Source of the DNA: Mobiluncus porci
Lineage (GTDB): Bacteria > Actinomycetota > Actinomycetes > Actinomycetales > Actinomycetaceae
Reading direction: 5' to 3'
Assembly: GCF_009695935.1 (NCBI RefSeq)
Contig: NZ_VUMY01000009.1
Location: forward strand, 43,452 to 107,451
Length of the DNA stretch: 64,000 nt
How positions within the stretch are numbered: position 1 is the stretch's first letter; every line of letters begins with the position of its first letter. Shown here piece by piece: positions 34,093 to 42,080 of the stretch. The notes beneath the pieces were generated by a model. The model was not told where the DNA came from. It worked only from the letters and a program-made list of their open reading frames with translations, and made no database searches. The translations under genes were made by a program, and so were the position numbers.

Positions 34093-35562
34093 TTGGGGCT
34101 AAATGAGACTGATTCTCCCAATTTAGGCGTCACCGGAGAGCAGGCTGCTCGCTGGGAAGACCGCTATGCCTTGGGACGCGTGGAATCTCTGGGCTCAAAA
34201 GTTGATGACATTTCCGAAGTGGAATACCGCGAGGTGCGCCTCGAAAGAGTCATTTTGGTGGGAATCTATCAAAGTGACCGCGACGAGGCCGAGCGTTCGT
34301 TGCGCGAGCTGGCTGCCTTAGCGGAAACTGCAGGGGCTCAAGTACTGGCCGGTTTGACTCAACGGCGCGATAAACCGGACTCAGCGACTTTCCTTGGAGC
34401 CGGAAAAGCCCGAGAGCTGCGCGCGGAAGTCGCTACCTTGGAAGCGGACACGGTTATCGTTGACGACGAATTGGCGCCTTCCCAGCGTCGCGCTTTGGAA
34501 GACGTAGTGAAAGTAAAAGTCATTGATCGCACAGCCGTGATTTTGGATATTTTCGCCACTCACGCTACCTCTCGGGAAGGAAAAGCCCAGGTGGAGCTAG
34601 CCCAGCTCGAATATTTGTTGCCGCGGCTGCGCGGCTGGGGTGAATCCATGAGCCGCCAAGCGGGGGGACGCGCCGCGGGAGGCGAAGGAATCGGCTCGAG
34701 GGGTCCGGGCGAAACCAAGATTGAACTGGATCGACGCCGGATTCGAACCCGCATGGCACGGCTGCGACGCTTGTTGAAAGAGATGGCTCCCAGCCGCGAG
34801 GCGAAACGCGCCGCCAGGCGTTCCGGTGGGATTCCGGCCGTGGCGATTGTGGGCTATACGAACGCGGGGAAATCCTCTTTGCTAAACCGGTTGACCGGCG
34901 CGGATGTTTTGGTTCATAACGCCCTGTTCGCGACTTTGGACCCGAGTGTCCGCAAGACGCTCACCCCTTCGGGGAGAGCCTATACCTTGGCGGATACGGT
35001 AGGTTTCGTGCGCCGTCTTCCCACTGAACTTGTGGAGGCTTTCCGTTCCACCTTGGAAGAAACCGCGATGGCTGACCTGATTCTTCACGTGGTGGATGCC
35101 ACGAATCCGGATCCTTCGGGTGAAATCGAGGCGGTGAATGAGACTCTCGATGCCATCGAGGGAATCCGAAAAATTCCGGTGGTGATGGTCATCAATAAGA
35201 TTGATGCAGCTCTCGCGCCGACTCTCGCCCTGTTGCGACGCCTGATTCCAAACGGAGTGGAGATCTCCGCGGCAAGCGGGGCGGGAATCGAAGAGCTGAA
35301 GGCGATTATTGAAGAGCGCCTGCCCTCACCCGCACAACACGTGCGAGTTCTCGTGAAGTGGGAAAACCTGGGCTTATTGGAGCGAATCTACCGCGAGGGG
35401 CGCTTGGAGAGTCGAGAAACCCGCGAGGACGGAACCTTTGTGGATGCCTGGGTTCCTCCCGCTTTGGGGGCAAAACTACTGGATCAGGCCTTGGAAAGTC
35501 CGGCGCGTGTCGAAGGACCGCAATTTGGTGAACACACACAAAATGGGGGATTAGATGAGTGA
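34093..35562 (+). CDS. hflX: ribosome-associated GTPase HflX
   Basis: A 489 aa GTPase that splits stalled 70S ribosomes after stress. The N-terminal HflX domain includes LAGLTQRRDKPDSATFLGAGKARELRAEV and the glycine-rich GRAAGGEGIGSRGPGETKIELDRR (about 195-218). The G domain follows with G1 GYTNAGKSS, G3 DTVGF and G4 NKID. The start is TTG at 34093 with GGAAGGGA six bases upstream. The 3' end overlaps dinG by eight bases. Confidence 0.95.
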   Translation: MGLNETDSPNLGVTGEQAARWEDRYALGRVESLGSKVDDISEVEYREVRLERVILVGIYQSDRDEAERSLRELAALAETAGAQVLAGLTQRRDKPDSATFLGAGKARELRAEVATLEADTVIVDDELAPSQRRALEDVVKVKVIDRTAVILDIFATHATSREGKAQVELAQLEYLLPRLRGWGESMSRQAGGRAAGGEGIGSRGPGETKIELDRRRIRTRMARLRRLLKEMAPSREAKRAARRSGGIPAVAIVGYTNAGKSSLLNRLTGADVLVHNALFATLDPSVRKTLTPSGRAYTLADTVGFVRRLPTELVEAFRSTLEETAMADLILHVVDATNPDPSGEIEAVNETLDAIEGIRKIPVVMVINKIDAALAPTLALLRRLIPNGVEISAASGAGIEELKAIIEERLPSPAQHVRVLVKWENLGLLERIYREGRLESRETREDGTFVDAWVPPALGAKLLDQALESPARVEGPQFGEHTQNGGLDE

Positions 35563-37582
35563 TTTTGGGGCCCAATGTGAAAGCGTACTGGCCGAAGCCG
35601 TGGCTCTGCTCGGCGGAAGTGAACGCTGCGGCCAGGTGGAGATGGCGCGGGCTGTTTCTCAAACCTTCCAGGAAGAGGGTCGCCTTGCGGTCCAGGCAGG
35701 AACCGGAACCGGAAAGTCTTTGGGCTACCTGGTGCCAGCCCTCCTCCACGCGGTCAACAACGACGCGCGAGTAGTGGTTTCGACCGCGACTTTGGCGCTC
35801 CAACACCAAATCATCAATAAGGATGCTCCGATTGCCTTGCAGGCTTTGCGAAACGTCGTGGGGGTCTCCCCGCGAGTGGAAGTGTTGAAGGGATGGCAAA
35901 ACTATGTTTGCCTGCATAAACTCAACGGTGGATATGAGGGAACCGGAGAGGATCTGTTCACCGCAGCGGAAAACTCTGCGGGAGTTGGAAACGAGATTGA
36001 CTCCTCCGACAGTGGGACGAAACGACCTCGGGCGCCCCGCGGCTATGTGGCTCAAACCAAGCGTCTCTATGAGTGGGCTCGCGAGACCCAGACTGGGGAT
36101 CGCGACGAGGCTCCCAGCGGGATTTCCGCGCGGGCGTGGCGTCAGGTTTCCCTTTCCAGCCTCGAATGTGTGGGGGAGAAATGCCCCTTCCGAGGCGAAT
36201 GTTTCCAGGTTCATGCCCGTGAAAAAGCTACGGAAGCCGAGGTTGTGGTGACGAATCACGCCATGCTAGGCCTCGCGGCCGCGGGACGCCCCACGCCCCT
36301 GCCTGAGTTTGAGGCGCTGGTGGTTGATGAAGCCCATGAACTCGCTGAGCGGGTCCGGTCCCAGGCCACTTCGGAGTTGAGTGGGGCGATGGTGGCTTCA
36401 GTAGGGAAAGTGTCCGGTCGACTTGGGCTTGACTGTACGGAACGGATCAATGACCAGGCCTTGGTGATTGATCTCTTTCTGAACGGTTTGGAGGCCAAAC
36501 GCTACCAGTCAGTGCCTACCGAAATTCAAGAGTGTCAAACCTTGCTGATTCCTGCTTTGAAGCAGGGGCTGTTGGAACTCAGTAGTCGCTCCGACGAGGA
36601 AGGGAACTCTAAAGAAGACGCGCAGGTGGCAGTAGCAAAAGGTGCCCTCTCAGGCCTGTTGGACACGTTGGAGGCCATGAATCCCGCAAGCGTGGAGTCC
36701 GGGGAAAACGTGTTGTGGCTGTCTCGAGGTCGCGGGAAAGAAGCGGATCAAGAACCGCGACTCTATGTTGCCCCGCTGAATGTGGCAGATAAGTTGTCGG
36801 CTCGAATCTGGGACGAGACGGCCGTAGTCGTGACCTCCGCCACGCTAAAGCTCGGAGGCAGTTTTTCACCGGTCCTCCACACGATTGGTCTCGATTTGGG
36901 GCTGCCCACGACAAAAACCCTTGATGTCGGGACGCCGTTTAGTCCGGAGAAACAGGGGATTCTCTACCTGGCGAAAGACCTTCCTGCCCCGGGGCGAGGG
37001 GAACATCCGGAAGTGTTTTGGGAGCGTCTCGTGGACTTGGTGCAGGCTTCGCGCGGGGGAGCCTTGGGCCTGTTCTCGTCACGGAAAATGGCAGAAATGG
37101 CAGGGGAAGTCTTGCGAGAAAGAACCGATTTTCCGATCTTGGTGCAAGGCGAGGACTCGATGGCTTCGTTGGTGAAAGAGATGCGGGAAGACGCGGAGGC
37201 TTGCCTGATGGGAACCTTGTCGCTGTGGCAGGGGGTGGATCTTCCGGGCGATACCTGCCGCTTGGTGATTATTGATCGAGTGCCGTTCCCCGTGCCGAGT
37301 GACCCGATGGTTCAGGCACGCTCCGAAGCCGCCCAGTTGGCGGGGCGTAATCCCTTTATGGAGGTCTCTGTCACTCATGCGGCGCTCTTGATGGCTCAGG
37401 GCGCGGGGAGACTGTTGAGATCCCATGAGGATCGTGGCGTGGTGGCCGTGCTGGATTCACGGGTGGCCTACAAGAACTATGGGAAATTCCTCGTTGCCTC
37501 TATGCCGCCGTTGTGGCCGACAACAGATGCGGACTTGATTCTCGCGGCGCTGCGCCGTCTCGCAAAGAGCATATTTGAGTGA
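35555..37582 (+). CDS. dinG: DinG-like iron-sulfur ATP-dependent DNA helicase
   Basis: A 675 aa XPD/DinG-type 5'-3' helicase. Motif I is GTGTGKS at 49-55. Four cysteines in DinG order (C119, C205, C210, C216) should bind a 4Fe-4S cluster. Motif II is DEAH in VVDEAHELAERV, and the C-terminal motifs are GLFSSRKMAEMA, SLWQGVDLPGD and QGAGRLLRS. It unwinds D-loops, R-loops or G4 structures in repair. No LexA site is evident upstream, where it overlaps hflX, so co-transcription with hflX is expected. Confidence 0.92.
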   Translation: MSDFGAQCESVLAEAVALLGGSERCGQVEMARAVSQTFQEEGRLAVQAGTGTGKSLGYLVPALLHAVNNDARVVVSTATLALQHQIINKDAPIALQALRNVVGVSPRVEVLKGWQNYVCLHKLNGGYEGTGEDLFTAAENSAGVGNEIDSSDSGTKRPRAPRGYVAQTKRLYEWARETQTGDRDEAPSGISARAWRQVSLSSLECVGEKCPFRGECFQVHAREKATEAEVVVTNHAMLGLAAAGRPTPLPEFEALVVDEAHELAERVRSQATSELSGAMVASVGKVSGRLGLDCTERINDQALVIDLFLNGLEAKRYQSVPTEIQECQTLLIPALKQGLLELSSRSDEEGNSKEDAQVAVAKGALSGLLDTLEAMNPASVESGENVLWLSRGRGKEADQEPRLYVAPLNVADKLSARIWDETAVVVTSATLKLGGSFSPVLHTIGLDLGLPTTKTLDVGTPFSPEKQGILYLAKDLPAPGRGEHPEVFWERLVDLVQASRGGALGLFSSRKMAEMAGEVLRERTDFPILVQGEDSMASLVKEMREDAEACLMGTLSLWQGVDLPGDTCRLVIIDRVPFPVPSDPMVQARSEAAQLAGRNPFMEVSVTHAALLMAQGAGRLLRSHEDRGVVAVLDSRVAYKNYGKFLVASMPPLWPTTDADLILAALRRLAKSIFE

Positions 37583-37654
37583 GAACCTTCGCGGACGATT
37601 GTGACTTGGTGAAGGCCTAGCCGGAGCAAAGCTGCGGTGTCCTCGGGGAAAACC

Positions 37655-38347
37655 CTAAAGGGAGCGAATCACGGTGACGACTTTACCGAGAACTGTAGCC
37701 ATATCGCCGGGAATCGGGTCAAAACTAGGGTTGTGGGGCAGGAGCCAGACGTGTTTACCGTCGCGGGAAAATTCCTTCACCGTAGCCTCCCCGTCCAACA
37801 TGGCCGCCACAATATCCCCGTTGCGAGCCTCGTTTTGTGCGCGAACCACCACCCAGTCTCCGTCCATAATCGCAGCGTCTCGCATGGATTCGCCCTGGAC
37901 CTCCAGCATGAATAGTTCTCCGGAGCCGGTGAAACGCCGGGGCAGGGCAAAGGTGTCTTCCACCATTTCTTCGGCGGTGATGGGCGTTCCAGCGGCGATG
38001 CGACCCACGAGGGGAACCGCGTTCGACGCCTCGGTATCGGCAATACCAACCGGAATCGTGGTGACGGTGGTTCGCGGCGTGTCCTCGGCGTGTCCCTTGG
38101 AATCAGGGGAATATTTCGCCTCCAACGCTTCGGGAAGCTTCACGAATTCAAGAGCGCGAGGCTGGTTCGGGACGCGGCGCAGATAACCTTTTTCAATCAA
38201 AACATCGAGGTGGTGCTGGACAGATGAGGGGGATGACAGCCCCATTTCGTGGGCTAACTCACGCACGGAAGGCGGATAGCTCAACTCGCGACTCAGCCGG
38301 TACAAAGTCGCCAGCACTTCCTGCTGGCGTTTCGTCAAATCACTCAC
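37655..38347 (-). CDS. lexA: SOS repressor LexA
   Basis: A 230 aa LexA. The N-terminal winged helix (TKRQQEVLATLYRLSRELSYPPSVREL ... SSPSSVQHHLDVLIEKGYLRR) binds SOS boxes. Self-cleavage occurs at A119-G120 (VGRIAAGTPI), with the catalytic dyad S154 (QGESMRDAAI) and K191 (EATVKEF). The start is GTG at 38347 with AAAGGA six bases upstream. It is divergent from the LysM gene across a 271-base region that carries three LexA boxes. It also controls recA in this window. Confidence 0.96.
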   Translation of the reverse strand: MSDLTKRQQEVLATLYRLSRELSYPPSVRELAHEMGLSSPSSVQHHLDVLIEKGYLRRVPNQPRALEFVKLPEALEAKYSPDSKGHAEDTPRTTVTTIPVGIADTEASNAVPLVGRIAAGTPITAEEMVEDTFALPRRFTGSGELFMLEVQGESMRDAAIMDGDWVVVRAQNEARNGDIVAAMLDGEATVKEFSRDGKHVWLLPHNPSFDPIPGDMATVLGKVVTVIRSL

Positions 38348-38515
38348 GTCTCATCCTTTCCTTTCCGCTTCTCTTTGTGTCATGTTTTCTTTCTCAAACC
38401 CAACTTTCTGTTGTAATAGCGACCAAAAGTGGCAGTTTGTCGAAGCGGGATTTTCGTTTTGAGCCTCCTGGGAGACTTGTTTTGTCGACGGATTTTCGCT
38501 TTCAGAAATCAATAT

Positions 38516-38531
38516 TCGCACAAATGTTCGA
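38516..38531. promoter_or_regulatory. LexA box 1 in the lexA-LysM intergenic region
   Basis: TCGCACAAATGTTCGA matches the TCGAAC-N4-GTTCGA consensus except for one base in the left half. It is about 170 bases upstream of the lexA start and about 90 upstream of the LysM gene start, and may serve either gene. Confidence 0.65.
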
Positions 38532-38538
38532 TTTTGAC

Positions 38539-38567
38539 TCGACAACTCGCCGACAATGTTCTATATT
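38539..38567 (+). promoter_or_regulatory. promoter of the LysM division inhibitor gene
   Basis: The -35 element TCGACA (38539-38544) and -10 element TATATT (38562-38567) are separated by 17 bases. LexA boxes 2 and 3 begin three bases after the -10, over the expected start site. Confidence 0.6.
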
Positions 38568-38569
38568 AT

Positions 38570-38601
38570 ACGTACAGATGTTCGAACGGACAAGTGTTCG
38601 A
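38570..38601. promoter_or_regulatory. LexA boxes 2 and 3, directly adjacent
   Basis: Two 16-base sites, ACGTACAGATGTTCGA (38570-38585) and ACGGACAAGTGTTCGA (38586-38601), abut with no spacer. Each has an intact right half GTTCGA and a degenerate left half. They lie between the -10 element and the ribosome-binding site GGATGGAGG of the LysM gene, so repressor binding would block transcription. Confidence 0.7.
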
Positions 38602-38618
38602 GTGGATGGAGGATTGAG

Positions 38619-39059
38619 ATGACGGCATTATTGGCTCCGGCTTTGGAGGAAGAAGCTTACGCATTCGACTATTCAGTTTTGGCCCCGAATCATCCGGCGG
38701 TGCGCTCCAAACGAGCTGTCACTCCCTTGCGCTTGGTGTCCACGACGGAGCCTGCCCCAGCGCTTTCTCTGTCCTGGCAGGCGCTGGCTTGGCGCGCTGC
38801 CTTCTTCATCTTGGCATTGGTGGCGGCGGTGGTTCTCGGTTCCCTGGTAGGAATCGGCCTTGACTCGAGTTTCGGGATGGTTCCTGTTGACTACTTCTCC
38901 CATACGGTTGTTCCCGGGGATAACCTCTGGAATCTCGCCGCCGCCAATGCTGGGGCTCTTTCGACTGACGAGATGGTGGCTCAAATCATGAACGCAAACC
39001 ATCTCGATGCCGCCTCGGTCCTAACCGCGGGTCAAGAGATTTTGATTCCAGTGTTCTAG
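38619..39059 (+). CDS. LysM membrane protein, SOS-induced cell division suppressor (ChiZ/YneA/DivS-like)
   Basis: A 146 aa protein. A short cytoplasmic N-terminus and one membrane helix (AFFILALVAAVVLGSLVGIGL, about 66-86) are followed by an external LysM domain (HTVVPGDNLWNLAAAN ... LTAGQEILIPVF). Position and layout match M. tuberculosis Rv2719c (ChiZ), which lies between lexA and nrdR, and the functional analogues YneA and DivS. These delay septation during the SOS response. LexA boxes over the promoter support this role here. The start at 38619 has a strong GGATGGAGG site. Confidence 0.82.
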   Translation: MTALLAPALEEEAYAFDYSVLAPNHPAVRSKRAVTPLRLVSTTEPAPALSLSWQALAWRAAFFILALVAAVVLGSLVGIGLDSSFGMVPVDYFSHTVVPGDNLWNLAAANAGALSTDEMVAQIMNANHLDAASVLTAGQEILIPVF

Positions 39060-39161
39060 GCGGGAAAAGTCATGGCTCTGGCTTTAGCGCCTAGGGTTGC
39101 GAAAAACTCGATTTGGCCTTACGGTGAAAGCACCAGGAACCAGCTCGAGGAAGGCCTTTCC

Positions 39162-39608
39162 GTGCATTGCCCGTTTTGCCATAACGACGACTCTCGTGTC
39201 ATTGATTCGCGCACCTCGGATGATGGCACCGCGATTCGCCGACGTCGCGAATGCCCTAACTGTGGACGGCGCTTTACGACTCTGGAGACCACCTTGCTGC
39301 TCGTGAAAAAACGCTCCGGTGTCACCGAGCCTTTTTCTCGGGACAAGGTAATTTCCGGTATGGCTAAGGCTACTCAAGGAAGACCCATTACTGAGGCCCA
39401 GCTGGCTTTGCTAGCTCAAGGGGTGGAAGAGGCTCTGCGGCAAAAAGGCACTGCCATTGTGAACTCCGAAGATGTGGGGAAAGCGATTCTTGAGCCCCTG
39501 AAGTCCCTTGATGAAGTGGCCTATCTTCGCTTCGCCTCGGTCTATTCTGACTTCAACTCCATCGAAGACTTCGAAGCCGCCATCTCCTCCCTCAAGGCCC
39601 CGCACTAA
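39162..39608 (+). CDS. nrdR: ribonucleotide reductase repressor NrdR
   Basis: A 148 aa regulator that senses ATP/dATP and represses ribonucleotide reductase genes. The N-terminal zinc ribbon uses C3, C6, C31 and C34 (HCPFC... and CPNC). The ATP-cone follows from about residue 48 ([23 protein letters not shown] ...). The start is GTG at 39162 with GAGGAAGG seven bases upstream; the frame remains open for a further 30 codons upstream but without family similarity. The gene follows the LysM gene in the same direction, as in mycobacteria. Confidence 0.94.
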   Translation: MHCPFCHNDDSRVIDSRTSDDGTAIRRRRECPNCGRRFTTLETTLLLVKKRSGVTEPFSRDKVISGMAKATQGRPITEAQLALLAQGVEEALRQKGTAIVNSEDVGKAILEPLKSLDEVAYLRFASVYSDFNSIEDFEAAISSLKAPH

Positions 39609-39639
39609 ATCCTCGACTCTCCTGCGTAGGAGCATACAT

Positions 39640-39693
39640 TTGCAATATCGCAAAATACATTATCGCGATGATGTAAAGTAATTCGTGCGAATT
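39640..39693. promoter_or_regulatory. cluster of palindromes upstream of the Phd-like antitoxin
   Basis: Three short palindromic sites follow each other: TTGC-aatatc-GCAA (39640-39653), TACATTATCGCGATGATGTA (39656-39675, 18 of 20 positions symmetrical) and AATTCG-TG-CGAATT (39680-39693). They lie about 100 bases before the antitoxin start and are candidates for autoregulatory operators. Confidence 0.45.
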
Positions 39694-39790
39694 TTCAATA
39701 GTCAAGTTAGAAATCGCACAAATTCTCCTGATTGCGCACCTTAAATCGCCTAAAATTTCGGATAAGACATGTAAATCAAAGGGGGAAGTC

Positions 39791-39955
39791 ATGTACGCCA
39801 CAGCTACTGAAGTGAAGCAGAATTTCGGGAAATACTTGAGCCTGGCGCAAAAAGAGAGCGTCCTGATCACCAAGAACGGTCACGTGGTTGCGGAGCTCTC
39901 GGAGCCGCGCCGACGTGAGGGGACGGCAACACATGCGCTTTGGGGAGAACTCTGA
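39791..39955 (+). CDS. Phd/YefM-family antitoxin, short
   Basis: A 54 aa protein, too short for usual gene-length cutoffs, with the Phd fold signature YATATEVKQNFGKYLSLAQKESVLITKNGHVVAELSEP. A GGGGGAAG site precedes the ATG at 39791. The DNA-binding N-terminal domain is complete. The C-terminal toxin-binding part (…TATHALWGEL) is short and may have been cut by the deletion that also removed the toxin N-terminus. It may still act as an orphan repressor of its own promoter. Confidence 0.7.
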   Translation: MYATATEVKQNFGKYLSLAQKESVLITKNGHVVAELSEPRRREGTATHALWGEL

Positions 39956-40167
39956 ATTTACTCAAAGTTGCCGACGTTACCCACCGTGAAATCGGAGAAG
40001 CTTACGTGGAACATCTGTCAGACTTTGAGGACGGGGTACTCGCCGCGGCGGCCAAGGCGGCAAACTGCGACTACATCATCACCCGGAATACGCGTGACTT
40101 CAAAGGTTCCTCGGTTCAGGCAATCACGCCCAAGAATTTCCTCAAGAAACATTTCCCTCGTCAGTGA
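39940..40167 (+). pseudogene. PIN-domain (VapC-like) toxin, N-terminally truncated
   Basis: The frame encodes the C-terminal half of a PIN-domain ribonuclease: LSDFEDGVLAAAAKAANCDYIITRNTRDFKGSSVQAITPKNFL. The DFED and TRNTRDF motifs are the second and third acidic active-site regions. The first ~60 residues, with the invariant leading Asp of the DTN motif, are missing. The frame simply overlaps the end of the antitoxin gene. The protein should be inactive. A deletion joining antitoxin end to toxin middle explains the arrangement. Confidence 0.72.
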
Positions 40168-40178
40168 TTTTAAAGTAG

Positions 40179-41972
40179 TTAAATCTGGACGCCTTCCGAA
40201 AGCCGTGACACTACGGACTCGCGAACCTTGCGGCGTTGGATCTTGCCGAGCTGGTTCTTTTCGAGGCTGTCCGGGAAAGACACCGAACGCGGCATGGCAT
40301 AGCGAGGTAAGGTATCAGCCACCCAAGCCCGCACTTTCTCCAAATCCAGGGAGGCTCCCGATTTCAGGACAATCGCGGCGTGAACCTGCTCGCCACGGGC
40401 GGGGTCTTTCTGGTCAGGGATTCCCACCGCCGCCACTTCTTGTACCTGAGGCATAGACGCAATCGCGGCCTCCACAACTGAGGGGTAAACATTGAATCCG
40501 GAAATAATGATGAGCTCTTTGCGCCGATCAGACATCTTCAAAAAGCCCTCGTTTTCCTCCACGAGGTCTCCGGTGCGAAGCCAGCCATCGGGAGTGAATA
40601 AAACATTCGTCTCGACCTGGTCACGCCAATATCCGGGGGAGCAGCCGGGGCCTTTGACGACAAGTTCGCCGATTTCTCCCGGGGTAACATCTCCAAAAGT
40701 TTCGGGATCGATGACGCGAACCTGGATGGAGGGAAACACAATGCCCATATATCCGAGGCGGCGCTGGGGGCTCATGGGGGAGCCTAGAACCGTCGGGGAA
40801 GTCTCGGTCATCCCGTAGCCTTCAATAATGTAGCCGCCGGTGGTTTTTTCCCATCTCTGAGCCACTTCTTCGGTAAGTGGCATTGCCCCCGAGATTGCGT
40901 AGGAAAACGAGGTCAAATCGACTTTCGGGTCTTTCTCGGCCGCTTTAGCCAGGCGGTCAAAAATCGGGGGAACCCCCACGATGAAGGTTCCTCGGCGCCG
41001 CTTTTGGGCCTTCAAAATCGCTTTGACATCAAACTTCGGGAACAAAACCGCAGTTCCACCCATGGCGAGATTCCCATTCAAAGACAGGGTTAGCCCGTAA
41101 GCGTGGAAGAACGGCAGAACACAGAACCAGGTCTCTTTGCCTTCCCGCAACTTCGTTACCCACACTGCATTCGCTTTGAGATTGGTGATGAGGTTGCGAT
41201 TGGTGAGGATAACGGCCTTCGGTTTACCGGTAGTTCCGCCGGTGTGGAGCAGCATCGCGGGAATATCGGGATCCACCCGCGTGATGCGGTTGAAAGGGCG
41301 ATAGTGAGCCAAGAGTTTATCGAAATCGGGAATCTCGTGAGCCTCCGGATCACACATCTGCTCTCGCATTTCTCGCGCCGCCTTTACCGGCAACTTCAAG
41401 GCAAGGCGCAAATGATTTGGAAGGGCACGAGACATGTCGATGGAAATAAGGGAGGCACCGACCTCCTCGACTATGGGCGTGGCGGCTGCGGCAGCCTTTT
41501 GCCACATGAAAACGATTTTCGGTTCGGCATTCTCAAACTGCCATTTGAGCTCGATGGGGGTCGCCAAAGGGTTGTGGAGGACACAAACCGCCCCGAGCTG
41601 GAGACAAGCGTAGAGAACATAGATAAACTGCGGACAGTTCGGCGCCACAATCGAAACCCGATCGCCTTTCTCAACGCCTTGAGCGCGCAACATGGCGGCG
41701 GTGCGCTGCACCCGTTCGACCAGTTCCCGGTAGGTGGTGGTAGCTCCGAAAAAATCCAGGGCAATCCGGCGCGGATATTTATTGGAAATCTGACGGAGCA
41801 TGTCAATCAACAGCTCGTCGGTGACGGGAATCTGATGGGGAACTTTCGGGTCGTACAGTTCGCGCATCCGTTTAGTGAGTTCTGACTCGTTTTCGGGTGG
41901 AGTATGAACGTATCTCGGGAGCTGGATTCCGGCAGCGGGAGCAAGTCCTCGCAGGTCAACGGGTTCAGTCAA
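40179..41972 (-). CDS. fadD: long-chain acyl-CoA synthetase (AMP-binding enzyme)
   Basis: A 597 aa ANL-family adenylating enzyme that activates fatty acids with ATP and CoA. The P-loop is LHTGGTTGKPKAVILT, the adenine motif YGMTETSP, and the hinge region GWLRTGDLVEENEGFLKMSDRRKELIIISGFNVYP. The invariant C-terminal lysine lies in KNQLGKIQRRK. The start is placed at TTG 41972 because GGAGG lies eight bases before it; an upstream in-frame TTG at 42002 lacks this. It is isolated from serA by a strong hairpin. Chain-length preference cannot be read from sequence. Confidence 0.9.
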   Translation of the reverse strand: MTEPVDLRGLAPAAGIQLPRYVHTPPENESELTKRMRELYDPKVPHQIPVTDELLIDMLRQISNKYPRRIALDFFGATTTYRELVERVQRTAAMLRAQGVEKGDRVSIVAPNCPQFIYVLYACLQLGAVCVLHNPLATPIELKWQFENAEPKIVFMWQKAAAAATPIVEEVGASLISIDMSRALPNHLRLALKLPVKAAREMREQMCDPEAHEIPDFDKLLAHYRPFNRITRVDPDIPAMLLHTGGTTGKPKAVILTNRNLITNLKANAVWVTKLREGKETWFCVLPFFHAYGLTLSLNGNLAMGGTAVLFPKFDVKAILKAQKRRRGTFIVGVPPIFDRLAKAAEKDPKVDLTSFSYAISGAMPLTEEVAQRWEKTTGGYIIEGYGMTETSPTVLGSPMSPQRRLGYMGIVFPSIQVRVIDPETFGDVTPGEIGELVVKGPGCSPGYWRDQVETNVLFTPDGWLRTGDLVEENEGFLKMSDRRKELIIISGFNVYPSVVEAAIASMPQVQEVAAVGIPDQKDPARGEQVHAAIVLKSGASLDLEKVRAWVADTLPRYAMPRSVSFPDSLEKNQLGKIQRRKVRESVVSRLSEGVQI

Positions 41973-42012
41973 AACGGTTTCCTCCAAAAAATGAGTCAGC
42001 AATATGTTCAGT

Positions 42013-42066
42013 TTAATGTGTTGCCGCCAGTGGGGCTAGTTGACCCGACTGGCGGCAACACATTAA
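42013..42066 (-). terminator. 19 bp perfect hairpin between serA and fadD
   Basis: TTAATGTGTTGCCGCCAGT (42013-42031) is exactly complementary to ACTGGCGGCAACACATTAA (42048-42066). The 16-base loop adds an inner GGG/CCC pairing. It lies 14 bases beyond the serA stop. There is no clean U-run, so a factor-assisted stop or an mRNA stabiliser is as likely as an intrinsic terminator. Confidence 0.6.
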
Positions 42067-42080
42067 TGGTTCGAAAAACC

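Noticed and set aside
39072..39161. 30-codon upstream extension of nrdR
   Set aside because: The zinc ribbon begins at GTG 39162 with its own well-placed GAGGAAGG; the extension has no family sequence.
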